NCBI GenBank assembly: GCA_964458015.1 | Contig: CAYWGR010000178.1 | Span: 1 to 11,898 of the forward strand | Direction: 5' to 3' | DNA: 11,898 nucleotides | Source: CAYWGR01 sp964458015 | Lineage (GTDB): Bacteria; Planctomycetota; Planctomycetia; Pirellulales; Thermoguttaceae | Shown: piece by piece, positions 1 to 7,252 of the stretch | How the letters are laid out: every line of letters starts with the position of its first letter | Numbering within the stretch: position 1 is the first letter of the stretch | Position numbers and translations under genes: made by a program | The notes under the pieces: generated by a model | Told to the model about the DNA's origin: nothing | Databases searched by the model: none | What the model saw: only the letters and a program-made list of their open reading frames with translations

Positions 1-50
1 GAAGCGATGGCCCGCCTTGAATTCTTCGCAAAATGGCGGGCCGTCGCTTC
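1..50. repeat. Imperfect inverted repeat, 16-bp arms, at the left edge
   Basis: Bases 1-16 pair with 35-50 over 16 positions with one G-T wobble, leaving an 18-base loop. The arms are built on GGCCCGCC/GGCGGGCC. A CCCTAC word follows at 61-66, as it does beside other hairpins in this window. No T-tract follows, so a dispersed repeat is more likely than a simple intrinsic terminator. It could still end a gene lying left of the window. The rest of 51-270 shows no coding signal. The only promoter-like words there are TTGATC at 87-92 and TATAAC at 108-113, with a short 15-base spacer. Confidence 0.6.
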
Positions 51-270
51 GCTTGCCCCGCCCTACACTTTTCCCAAATTCAACAATTGATCGGCCCGCA
101 TAATCGCTATAACCGATCTAATTATTCCACCCGGATTAGTGAGTTTGCGCGACGGCAAAACCAAAAGCTCTTCGCTTTGCTTGCCTCGAAACCATAACCT
201 AACTTACCAGTAGAGTTCACGCACACGACGTGGTCAGCCACGGCACACCTAGGCTCCGGCGGTCCTCGAC

Positions 271-1951
271 ATGCCGATATCGGAAGAATTATCAATACCG
301 ACTGTCACTGAAGCTTCTCCCGGCGATCGTTCCGACTTGCAAAGTCGTGAATTTCAATCGTTGTTGGAACGCGCNNNNNNNNNNGGATCCAGTTTTCGAT
401 TCTTGACGGAACAACAGGCGAGTTGCTTTTTGCATCGCCCGACCAGCCGCCGCGCGATTGGGGAATGCGAGCGGAGATTTGTCGTGAAGCGGCCAATCGG
501 AATCACATTGAGTTTATCGACGACGAAGACCCGTTTGTGACGCTGGCTATTCCGTTGCTCGATCCATCGGGCAATCCGCGTGCGGCGGTTGCGACGTTTC
601 TTACTCGCAGCCTTGCACCGGACGAGAACCTTGCCCACGCGGCCGAATCGCTGGGGATGAATTCCGCCGACACATTGGCTTGGGCCCAACGGCAAGTTCC
701 CCAATCGGCCGAAACCTTGCAGCGTCTCGGCAACCTCGTTCTCGAATCCGTGCGTACAACGGTCCGCACGAGGAAGCTCGAACGCGAGGCACACGATTTA
801 TCGCTTAATCTTTCGCTGACTTATGAAGAAATCAGTCTGCTCTATCAGCTTACGCAGAATTTAAAGCTATCGCAGAGCGACGAGGATTTAGGCCGCATGG
901 CGCTGGAAGGCATTGCCGAAGTCGTTCCCGCGTCAGGTCTGTTATTGCAACTTCTGCCGGTCTCGACGACGGGCAAAATATCGAGCCATGCCATCCGCGC
1001 GCAATCGACTTTGTTGAGTTACGGCGACTGTCCGCTCGATGATACGCAATTTTCCCAGCTAATCGCTTTTCTCGCTCCGAATACGATGCATCCGGCCGTT
1101 GTGGCCAATCTNNNNNNNNNNTGCCTCTCACTGAACAACCCGCTTGGCCTTGTCCGCAGATCCGCCAAATCATTGTGGTAGCAATCGCGGAAGGTGAAAA
1201 CGTATTCGGCTGGCTGGCCGCGGTGAATCATACGAAAGGCGAAGAGTTCGGCACCGTCGAAGCGAGTCTCCTTAGTTCCGTGGCCGCGATTCTCGGCATT
1301 CATCGCGGCAATATCGAGCTGTACCGTCAGCAGTCGGAACTGCTCGAAGGGATTGTGCGAGCGCTTACGTCGGCGATTGACGCCAAAGACCCTTACACTC
1401 GCGGCCACAGCGACCGCGTGGCCCGCGTGGCTGTTCGGCTGGCCGAGGAACTCGGCTGCGACACAAAGACGCTCGACATGCTGTATTTGGCCGGTTTGCT
1501 GCACGATATCGGCAAGATCGGCATCGACGACAGCGTCCTTCGCAAAGCCGGCAAACTTTCGGACGAAGAATACAAACATATCAAACAGCACGTCACCATC
1601 GGACATCGCATCCTTCATGATCTCTCGAAGTTGGAGGATGTGCTGCCCGTCGTACTGCATCACCACGAATCGTGGGACGGTCGCGGATATCCGGAGAAAT
1701 TAGTTTCGGAACGAATCCCGCTGGCCGCCCGGATTGTGGCCGTGGCCGACGCTTTCGACGCGATGAGCAGCGATCGTCCCTACCGCAAGGGAATGCCGGA
1801 TGAAAAAGTGGATGAGATTCTACGCGAGGGAGCAGGCCGGCAATGGGATCCCAGGGTGGTCGATGCCTATTTCCGCGCCCGGGAAGACATTCGGCGCATC
1901 TCGCATGAAAGCGAATCGACGGTGGATCAAGAGCTGGTCGGTTTGGCTTAG
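271..1951 (+). CDS. GAF plus HD-GYP domain protein, probable cyclic-di-GMP phosphodiesterase (interrupted by two assembly gaps)
   Basis: One gene is read in three frames because two 10-N placeholders have the wrong length. The N-terminal piece starts at ATG 271. The second piece begins just after 384 in the frame of IQFSILDGTTGELL. The third begins after 1121 in the frame of PLTEQPAW. Downstream is a GAF-like region, a signature running into the segment around SSVAAILGIHRGN (about 1280-1320), then an HD-GYP domain with HDIGKIGI at 1502-1525 and HHHESWDGRGYP at 1658-1693. The metal-binding His-Asp pair and the GYP loop are intact. HD-GYP enzymes hydrolyse cyclic-di-GMP, while the GAF region would sense a small ligand or mediate dimerisation. 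No signal peptide or membrane segment is seen, so it is probably cytosolic. There is no Shine-Dalgarno site before 271, so the start is provisional. It converges on the next gene. Confidence 0.93.
375..384. other. Assembly gap (10 N)
   Basis: Ten N inside the HD-GYP gene. The coding frame before the gap and the frame after it agree only if the true gap length leaves remainder 2 when divided by 3. Ten bases therefore cannot be the real length. Confidence 0.95.
1112..1121. other. Assembly gap (10 N)
   Basis: Second ten-N run in the same gene, lying in the GAF-like region. The flanking frames again require a true length with remainder 2 modulo 3, so this is also a placeholder and not a frameshift. 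Confidence 0.95.
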
Positions 1952-1958
1952 CGCGAAA

Positions 1959-3689
1959 TCATTCGACTTCGATCAACGGCTCGATCTCGCCAGAGCCATT
2001 AAATCGGGCGACGAGCGTTTCGCTGCGAAGATTGTGCCCCAGCAGGGAGCGGCTTCTCGGTTCCGTCAGCGAACGATACAGAAGCCATTGTTTTTTGTCG
2101 ATGGCCACGCGATATCCCACGGCGGCATCCGACGTTTGCACCTCACGCGCTTCGCCGATGGTCAGAGATCTCCACGTAAGCGGTTTGTCGAGCCGTTGCC
2201 GGTCGAGATCGATGAAAAGCGGAGCCCAGAGCGCGCGGCTGGTTACGCATTGCCGTAGTTCGAGGTTCGAGGGCGTTGAGAGCAAATCGCCGATGCGGCA
2301 GTCGCTTCGCCACTCGGGCAAAGCCAGGGGAAGGATCGTCGCGCGGGGTTTGTCGCCCGTAAGCCAGCATTCCCGCGTTTCACAAGCTTGATGGACGGTC
2401 ATGCCCGGAGACAACGGCAACGTGCTGCTATAGCTGATCGTTGCCATGCGCGGCGAAAGCACGGCGTCGGCCAACAGGATGAATCGGTCTTCGCGAGCCA
2501 ACAGGAAATGGCGTTGGACGCGAATCCCTTCGTTCAACGTGATTTCCAACTCAAGGTAGTCCATGTCTTTATCGGAAACCCAGCATTGTTTGGTCCAATC
2601 GCCGATAGGAGCGACCGACGCGCCATCGACGCGCAGATCGAATGCCCAGTCGCCGGAACAAAGAACGTCTTTTCCCGAGCCGAATTCAATGCGGCAAGAA
2701 GTATCGGGGTAAAGAACCGTCAGACGCGGCGAGCGTCGCGACCAGTCGGTGCGTAGCGCAGCCGTGGCGGCCCATTCCGAGTGGACCGACGCCCGGGGCA
2801 ACTTGGCCGCGCGATAGCGGCGTTTTTTGGATGTTTTTTTACCGCGAAATCCTAAAACCGCCGCGGTCGATCGCTCGGTTTTACTGCCGCTCAGCGCTAC
2901 GGCGGCCTCTAACAGTGCGATGCCTTCTTGATCTTTATTGCCCAACGAAAAGGCAGGCGAGCCGTCGCGGCGAGCAAATCGCAGAGCATTGCGCACCAAC
3001 TTGCGATACTGCTTCTCGACCTTTTTGCCCCAGCAGCCCTGCTGCAACTTGCCGCCGAGCGCGAACGAACGGGTCCAACATGCCAGAAGCGGACGAAACT
3101 GGTCGAAGTATCGGGCGTGTAAAAGCCCACGACCGTCGAGCATGTCGTCCAAGCCTAGGGCTAAAACGCGCCGAGCATCGGACAATAGCGAACGGCACGG
3201 GGCAATTTCCGGGAAAAGGTGAGCTAGCATCAATGCCAGTTCGCCCGCCAAAAGCTGCCGCACCAACGGCTCGTCTTCGGCATTGTCGGCACGTGCGGCA
3301 TCGGCAACCGCTTGCAGCAGATGATCGAGCAACTTCCACCAAGTGCCGGCAGGCAGTTTGTCGGCCAATTTCGGCAATTGGGCACACCAACCCAGCGCCG
3401 ACATGGCATAGTCCTGCGTAAAGCGGGCGGTCTCGGCATCGAGAAGCCATCGTTGCAGATTCTTGGCTTCCAACGACAATGCTTTGCTGTAGGCAATGGC
3501 TCCGGCCATTTCGAAAGGGCGCTGGCGCGCGCTGAGATGACGCCGCCATGCTTTCCAGCGGGCCGATTCACGGTTTGCCTGATAGGCCTTTCGGACCGAG
3601 GACGGCGCCGATTTATGCCAAATCGAATCGATCGAACGGCCTTGGATTTCACAAACGTTTCGCGCGGTGTTTTCCGTAACGAGACTCAT
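1959..3689 (-). CDS. Large uncharacterised protein with heparinase II/III-like architecture
   Basis: A 576-residue protein. ATG at 3689 was chosen over an upstream TTG at 3704. Residues 1 to about 270 are rich in helix-forming and Trp/Leu residues, as expected of an alpha/alpha toroid, and include LLHARYFDQFRPLLACW near residue 190. A lysine/arginine-rich linker follows at about 283-300. The C-terminal half is strand-like (LTVLYPDTSCRIEFG, YLELEITLNEGIRVQRHFLL, FILLADAVL). This two-part layout recalls the heparinase II/III and alginate-lyase fold, which cleaves uronic-acid polysaccharides. I cannot identify catalytic residues with certainty, and no signal peptide is visible. A lyase role is therefore an inference. 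The gene is divergent from the YdjY gene and convergent with the HD-GYP gene, with only 7 bases between the stops. Confidence 0.8.
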   Translation of the reverse strand: MSLVTENTARNVCEIQGRSIDSIWHKSAPSSVRKAYQANRESARWKAWRRHLSARQRPFEMAGAIAYSKALSLEAKNLQRWLLDAETARFTQDYAMSALGWCAQLPKLADKLPAGTWWKLLDHLLQAVADAARADNAEDEPLVRQLLAGELALMLAHLFPEIAPCRSLLSDARRVLALGLDDMLDGRGLLHARYFDQFRPLLACWTRSFALGGKLQQGCWGKKVEKQYRKLVRNALRFARRDGSPAFSLGNKDQEGIALLEAAVALSGSKTERSTAAVLGFRGKKTSKKRRYRAAKLPRASVHSEWAATAALRTDWSRRSPRLTVLYPDTSCRIEFGSGKDVLCSGDWAFDLRVDGASVAPIGDWTKQCWVSDKDMDYLELEITLNEGIRVQRHFLLAREDRFILLADAVLSPRMATISYSSTLPLSPGMTVHQACETRECWLTGDKPRATILPLALPEWRSDCRIGDLLSTPSNLELRQCVTSRALWAPLFIDLDRQRLDKPLTWRSLTIGEAREVQTSDAAVGYRVAIDKKQWLLYRSLTEPRSRSLLGHNLRSETLVARFNGSGEIEPLIEVE

Positions 3690-3722
3690 AGAAGACTTGA
3701 ACAATCAAGACACAAAGGATTA

Positions 3723-3739
3723 TGCTACAATAAGTTGTA
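3723..3739. promoter_or_regulatory. Extended -10 candidate overlapping a small inverted repeat, divergent spacer
   Basis: TGCTACAAT at 3723-3731 matches the extended -10 form TGnTATAAT on the plus strand. TACAA (3726-3730) and TTGTA (3735-3739) form an inverted repeat over it. On the other strand CATAAT (3724-3719) could serve the divergent gene. A start of transcription near 3738 would leave ATG 3740 almost leaderless and so favours ATG 3779 for the lipoprotein. No good -35 sits at standard spacing. Confidence 0.3.
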
Positions 3740-3778
3740 ATGAATCAGTTTCCCATATTTTCGAAAAAGGTCAAGGTG

Positions 3779-4648
3779 ATGAGCCATTTCGCCCGGCTGC
3801 ATGGCTTGCTAAGATTTGCCACTCTAGTAGGGATGATTTGCATGGCAAGCGGCTGTCCCGCGACCAGCGAAAAATCCCCCGAGCCGCCGATAAAACCCTC
3901 CAAGAGCAAGGAAACGCTCACGGAAAAGCCATCCACGGCAACAAAACCGGCGGCCGAAGCACAACCTTCGGAAAAACAGGCAACCACGCCATCTTCCCCT
4001 CGCACTGAGGAAAAGCAACAACCAAAGCTGGGTCTTCCCCTGGTCGATCATGCAGACCAATTGAAGCGACTCGATCCCGTTTCCCCCGTATGGGTAGATG
4101 TGGCCAACAAACAGGTGATCCTGATCGGCCAAGTGTGCCAGACCGACGTTCCTCTGGAAATGTTCGCCTGTCTGCGGAATACCAAGGAACACGAATCCAT
4201 TTTAGTGGTTCCGGTCAAAGCGTATGTCGTTCACGCGGCCTTGCTCGGCGTGGGGGCAAAGGCAGGCCATCCCGTCGAGTTCACACCCAAGTACGTTCCC
4301 GCTTCAGGCACGGAAATCGACATTACCCTGCACTGGAAAGATGAAAAGGGAACGATCCAAACCGCGGCCGCTCAGGATTGGATCCGCGATACAAAAACAG
4401 GCAAAGCCATGAACGCCGCGTGGGTCTTCGGCGGAAGCCGCTTCCAATTAGACGAAACCACCGGCCGGCAATATTATCAGGCCGAAGGAGGCGATTTCAT
4501 CTGCGTATCGAATTTCAGTACCGCCATGATCGATCTCTCGGTGGAAAGCAGTCAGGCGAACGCCAACCTTCAGTTCCAAGCCTACACGGAGCGCATACCT
4601 CCGCGTGGAACGCCGGTGACGATGGTGTTGAAGCCGAAAATGCAGTAA
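3779..4648 (+). CDS. YdjY-domain lipoprotein
   Basis: With ATG 3779 the protein has 289 residues. An in-frame ATG at 3740 would add 13. The N-terminus has basic residues, a hydrophobic stretch (LLRFATLVGMICMASGC) and a lipobox-like end with Cys26, so export and lipid anchoring are likely. A Lys/Pro/Glu/Thr-rich linker runs from about 27 to 85. From about 100 to the end is a YdjY-type domain: VWVDVANKQVILIGQVC, EMFACLRNTKEHESI, AYVVHAALLGVGAKAGHPV, AQDWIRD, GGDFICVSNFSTAMIDL and ERIPPRGTPV. It contains Cys120, Cys131 and Cys242. YdjY-domain proteins are common in planctomycetes and their biochemical role is not established. The gene ends 4 bases from the convergent response regulator. The start codon is the main uncertainty. 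Confidence 0.88.
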   Translation: MSHFARLHGLLRFATLVGMICMASGCPATSEKSPEPPIKPSKSKETLTEKPSTATKPAAEAQPSEKQATTPSSPRTEEKQQPKLGLPLVDHADQLKRLDPVSPVWVDVANKQVILIGQVCQTDVPLEMFACLRNTKEHESILVVPVKAYVVHAALLGVGAKAGHPVEFTPKYVPASGTEIDITLHWKDEKGTIQTAAAQDWIRDTKTGKAMNAAWVFGGSRFQLDETTGRQYYQAEGGDFICVSNFSTAMIDLSVESSQANANLQFQAYTERIPPRGTPVTMVLKPKMQ

Positions 4649-4652
4649 ATCG

Positions 4653-5054
4653 CTAGGCCAGCAAACGCCCGACGCTGTCTAGCAAACGGTCGATAGCGAA
4701 GGGTTTGCGGATGTAGTCGTCCACGCCCAGCATTTCGGCATAAGCCTTGTGGCGGCTGCCCTCGTTGGCCGTCACCATGATGATCCGAATCGGCACGGGC
4801 CGGGTGCGGCGCAGCTTTTCCAAAACCAAGAAACCGCTCCGCTTGGGCATCATCATGTCGAGAATCAGCAGATCGGGATCTTCGCGCTCGGCCATCGCAA
4901 GGCCTTGGTTGCCGTCTCGGGCGATCAGCACCTCATAGCCGGCCGTCTCCAAAGCATAGCGCATGGATTCGATGATTTCCCGATCGTCGTCCACCAGAAG
5001 GATTCGTTTGCGATCGCGAGGAGCGTTTTCGGCGCCGTTTTTTTCATCGACCAT
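4653..5054 (-). CDS. Stand-alone receiver-domain response regulator (CheY-like)
   Basis: A 133-residue protein starting MVDEKNG at ATG 5054. A longer frame back to TTG 5153 adds 33 residues with no receiver features and is not preferred. The protein is a single receiver domain: RILLVDDDREI with acidic Asp22/Asp23, phospho-acceptor Asp66 in LLILDMMMPKRSG, Thr95 in IIMVTA, and Lys117 in YIRKPF. All residues needed for phosphoryl transfer are present. There is no output domain, so signalling must pass to a partner protein by contact. No histidine kinase lies in the window, although the HD-GYP protein about 2.7 kb away is a conceivable partner class. A Shine-Dalgarno site is weak (AAAGG about 9 bases upstream). 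The stop is 4 bases from the convergent lipoprotein stop. Confidence 0.93.
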   Translation of the reverse strand: MVDEKNGAENAPRDRKRILLVDDDREIIESMRYALETAGYEVLIARDGNQGLAMAEREDPDLLILDMMMPKRSGFLVLEKLRRTRPVPIRIIMVTANEGSRHKAYAEMLGVDDYIRKPFAIDRLLDSVGRLLA

Positions 5055-5394
5055 GATGCACTGCCTTTGGAGGGGGGCAGGCCTATCGCTTTCCTCAGCA
5101 TTTCGTCCGACGGCTTGCTGAAGATCCGTTTGCCTGCCAATGTTGGAAGCCAATTCCCTAATAAGTAGCCTAGCCGGGCGTCAATTGCAAGGGGAGCGAA
5201 AAATTACCGACAAGGTTGCGGTGCTTTGCAGGGCAGGTGCTACGCGCCTGATCCCGCCAAACTCGTTCCCTTTCGGCCGCGTCTCAACTTGGCCGAGGGG
5301 ACGCAAAATTTCGATCTTCCGACTCCCCATCTTGGCCCTGTCAGCAAACTATCGAAAACAAAACGACGAAAAAAGAGAAGAAACGCGACCATTG

Positions 5395-5411
5395 ACGCGA
5401 ATAATTCGCGT
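5395..5411. promoter_or_regulatory. Perfect 17-base palindrome, operator candidate
   Basis: ACGCGAATAATTCGCGT has 8-base arms that are exact reverse complements around a central A. It lies in the 500-base spacer between the response regulator (start 5054, reverse) and ispE (start 5555, forward), 30 bases upstream of the ispE -35 element and about 74 bases upstream of the predicted transcript start. This form suits a dimeric DNA-binding protein. The regulator is unknown. The remainder of 5055-5441 shows no convincing gene. An A/G-rich tract lies just upstream of the palindrome. Confidence 0.5.
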
Positions 5412-5441
5412 ACCTTTTCCAGGCGTCCCCCTGCTCCCCTA

Positions 5442-5470
5442 TTGACGGATGCTTTTTTTGACGATAAAAT
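5442..5470 (+). promoter_or_regulatory. Sigma-70-type promoter for ispE
   Basis: TTGACG (5442-5447) and TAAAAT (5465-5470) are separated by exactly 17 bases, each one mismatch from consensus. The spacer contains a run of seven T. Transcription should begin near 5477, giving a leader of about 78 bases before the ispE ATG. This is the best promoter match in the window. Confidence 0.6.
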
Positions 5471-5483
5471 CCTGGACGTTATC

Positions 5484-5531
5484 GTGGGTATGTGTTTTCT
5501 GAATTGCGATTCCCACCGACGTTCAGAAACA
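5484..5531 (+). promoter_or_regulatory. Structured ispE leader: hairpin, possibly an H-type pseudoknot
   Basis: TGTTTTCTGAA (5493-5503) pairs with TTCAGAAACA (5522-5531) over 10 base pairs with one bulged T. GTGGG (5484-5488), just 5' of this, can pair with CCCAC (5512-5516) inside the loop, giving an interleaved pseudoknot order. The structure ends 11 bases before the TAAGGA ribosome site. It is not a leader class that I recognise. Confidence 0.35.
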
Positions 5532-5554
5532 GTGACGCAAAGTAAGGATGCAGG

Positions 5555-6463
5555 ATGCATATCCACCGGTCGGCGACGGACCTGCAAGTTCAGGCCCCCG
5601 CCAAATTGAATCTATTCTTCGAGGTACTCGCTAAACGCAGTGACGGGTATCATGAGATCGAATCTCTCATGTGCCCGATCGACTTATATGATACTTTGCA
5701 CTTTCAGGACGATCCCAGAGGAACGTTGGAGTTGAAGTGTAGACGGGTTTTCGGAGCCGGCGGCTCGCAAGATTGCGGGCTGGGCAACGTGCCCGATGAT
5801 GCTAATAACCTTGTCATTCGAGCAGTCGAGTTAGTGCGGCGTCGCACCGGTATTCGCCGGGGCGCCCAATTGCGGTTAATCAAACGAATACCTGCAGCCG
5901 CGGGTCTTGGCGGCGGATCCAGCGATGCCGCCGCGGCCTTGGTTGCGGCCAATATAGGATGGCAGCTCGGTCGAACCAACGGGGAGTTGGCCGATTGGGC
6001 CGCCGAGTTGGGTAGCGACGTTCCTTTCTTCCTCGTCGGGGGCCCGGCCGTCTGCCGGGGGCGCGGAGAACAGGTGACACCGATCGCGGGGCTCGGACTA
6101 TTGTACTTCGTCGTAGTTCGACCGCCCGAAGGGTTGGCGACTCCCGCCGTGTACGGCATCTGCCGGCCGGCCGAGCAGCCGCAAAGCGCCGCGCCGTTGA
6201 TCGAAGCATTGCATCAAGGAGATTGGCATCAAACCGGCCGTCGGCTGTTGAACCGCTTGCAGCCTGCCGCCGAAACACTATCGCCCTGGGTCGTCCGGCT
6301 GCGTCGCGAATTTGCGCAGCTCGATTTCCTGGGACACGGCATGAGCGGAAGCGGAACATCGTATTTTGGGATTTGCCGTCACGCCCGGCACGCAAAGCGC
6401 TGTGCGCGACGTTTGGAGGGTAGAAACATAGGGAGCGTATTCACCGTGCGAAGTTGCCGTTGA
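5555..6463 (+). CDS. ispE: 4-diphosphocytidyl-2-C-methyl-D-erythritol kinase
   Basis: A 302-residue GHMP-family kinase of the non-mevalonate (MEP) isoprenoid pathway. It phosphorylates CDP-methylerythritol at the 2-hydroxyl using ATP, in the cytosol. Visible motifs are PAKLNLFFEV with the catalytic lysine at residue 17, SDGYHEIESLM at about 29-39, the glycine-rich ATP loop GLGGGSSDAAAA at 117-128, catalytic Asp155 in GSDVPFF, and the C-terminal GHMP motif MSGSGTSYFG at 263-272. Length is at the usual family size. ATG 5555 is preceded by TAAGGA at 5543-5548 with a 6-base spacing, which fixes the start. It is followed 57 bases later by spoVG, a pairing also seen in other bacteria. The promoter and leader structure upstream are described separately. 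Confidence 0.96.
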   Translation: MHIHRSATDLQVQAPAKLNLFFEVLAKRSDGYHEIESLMCPIDLYDTLHFQDDPRGTLELKCRRVFGAGGSQDCGLGNVPDDANNLVIRAVELVRRRTGIRRGAQLRLIKRIPAAAGLGGGSSDAAAALVAANIGWQLGRTNGELADWAAELGSDVPFFLVGGPAVCRGRGEQVTPIAGLGLLYFVVVRPPEGLATPAVYGICRPAEQPQSAAPLIEALHQGDWHQTGRRLLNRLQPAAETLSPWVVRLRREFAQLDFLGHGMSGSGTSYFGICRHARHAKRCARRLEGRNIGSVFTVRSCR

Positions 6464-6478
6464 CAAGCACGGACCCAT

Positions 6479-6500
6479 GGGGACCATCCCCTCTTTTTTT
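6479..6500 (+). terminator. Terminator-like hairpin between ispE and spoVG
   Basis: GGGGA (6479-6483) pairs with TCCCC (6487-6491) around a 3-base loop. It is followed by TC and seven T (6494-6500), directly before the spoVG ribosome site. The stem is only 5 bp, so termination may be partial (attenuation) rather than complete. Confidence 0.4.
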
Positions 6501-6507
6501 CCGTGGC

Positions 6508-6514
6508 AAGGAGA
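6508..6514 (+). promoter_or_regulatory. Ribosome binding site deciding the spoVG start
   Basis: AAGGAGA lies 6 bases before GTG 6521. It excludes the upstream in-frame GTG at 6503, which would put the site inside the coding sequence. Confidence 0.8.
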
Positions 6515-6520
6515 ACAACT

Positions 6521-7087
6521 GTGGAAATCACCGAGGTTCGCATCAAGCTCATGGAGGAGCAGGGAGAACGACTCCAGGCGTTTTGTTCCATCACCTTTGA
6601 CGATGCATTCGTGGTCCGCGACTTGAAGATCATTGAAGGGGCCTCGGGCTCGTTTGTGGCCATGCCGAGCCGCAAGCTTACGGCCCATTGCCCTCAATGC
6701 GGATCGAAGAATCATCTCCGCGCCGCCTATTGCAATCAATGCGGCGCGAAACAGCGGGAACTATCCGCCGCCAAGGATGACGAGGGCCGTGCCAAGCTTT
6801 ATGCCGATATCGCCCATCCGATCAACTCGGCCTGTCGCGAGATGATCCAACAGCGCGTCATCGTCGCGTATGAGGAGGAGAAAGCTCGATCGAGATTGCC
6901 GGGCTATGTGCCCAGCTACGACGATTACGAGCCGGAAGATTTGGGCTTTGCCGCGCGTCCCGCGTCGATCACGATGACGCAGGTGCAAGGGGCCGAGAAA
7001 CCGCATGGCCCGCACAAAATGCCCGCTCATCAACCGCAGACGGATCGTTCCCAGCGTAACGGATTCGGCGCAGGCATTTTTGAGTAA
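6521..7087 (+). CDS. spoVG: SpoVG-family nucleic-acid-binding regulator with an inserted zinc ribbon
   Basis: A 188-residue protein from GTG 6521. The SpoVG core is split. Residues 1-54 hold the N-terminal half (MEITEVRIKL, LQAFCSITFDDAFVVRDLKI, FVAMPSRK), and residues about 92-118 hold the second half (KLYADIAHPINSACREMIQ). Between them is a 35-40 residue insert with two zinc-knuckle motifs, Cys57-Cys60 (CPQCG) and Cys71-Cys74 (CNQCG), suited to bind one zinc. The tail from about 120 is low in complexity, with Pro, Gln and acidic residues. Usual SpoVG proteins have about 90-100 residues. In Firmicutes SpoVG is a site-specific DNA- and RNA-binding regulator. The insert could change target choice, but that is inference. 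The gene follows ispE, with a weak hairpin between, and is probably co-transcribed in part. Confidence 0.92.
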   Translation: MEITEVRIKLMEEQGERLQAFCSITFDDAFVVRDLKIIEGASGSFVAMPSRKLTAHCPQCGSKNHLRAAYCNQCGAKQRELSAAKDDEGRAKLYADIAHPINSACREMIQQRVIVAYEEEKARSRLPGYVPSYDDYEPEDLGFAARPASITMTQVQGAEKPHGPHKMPAHQPQTDRSQRNGFGAGIFE

Positions 7088-7143
7088 AACATTGGGTTGG
7101 CCGGCTATTCGGCATCATCTCTGAATAGCCGCCGCCCCTTTGT

Positions 7144-7207
7144 CATCCTGAGCGGAGCGAATGATCTCTGGGAAGTTCCTTGCAGATCATTCGCCCCGCT
7201 CAGGATG
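7144..7207. repeat. Large hairpin repeat, 24-bp arms
   Basis: Bases 7144-7167 and 7184-7207 are inverted copies over 24 positions with a single mismatch, separated by a 16-base loop. The arm begins CATCCTGAGCGGAGCGAATG, a wording I know as a widespread intergenic repeat in several environmental phyla. It lies 56 bases after spoVG and may also terminate transcription, although no clear T-tract follows. Confidence 0.8.
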
Positions 7208-7234
7208 GCCAGTCTGTATTACTAGCCCCAAAGA

Positions 7235-7252
7235 TCGTGAACTTTTTCACGA
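7235..7252. repeat. Small perfect hairpin
   Basis: TCGTGAA (7235-7241) and TTCACGA (7246-7252) form a 7-bp stem with a 4-base loop, in the spacer between the convergent spoVG and the small reverse-strand gene. Its role is unknown. The rest of 7088-7360 shows no gene. Confidence 0.4.

Noticed and set aside
271..1951. HD-GYP gene as a frameshifted pseudogene
   Set aside because: Frame changes coincide exactly with the two N runs, and the pieces are otherwise intact and in order.
5055..5153. N-terminal extension of the response regulator to TTG 5153
   Set aside because: The added 33 residues have no receiver features, and ATG 5054 gives a normal-length receiver domain.
5140..5609. Two forward reading frames in the ispE upstream spacer
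   Set aside because: Their translations are low-quality and lack motifs. They overlap the palindrome, promoter and leader, and the second runs through the ispE start in another frame.
6460..6488. Perfect TTGACA at 6460-6465 as a spoVG promoter
   Set aside because: It overlaps the ispE stop, and no -10-like hexamer lies at 16-18 bases.
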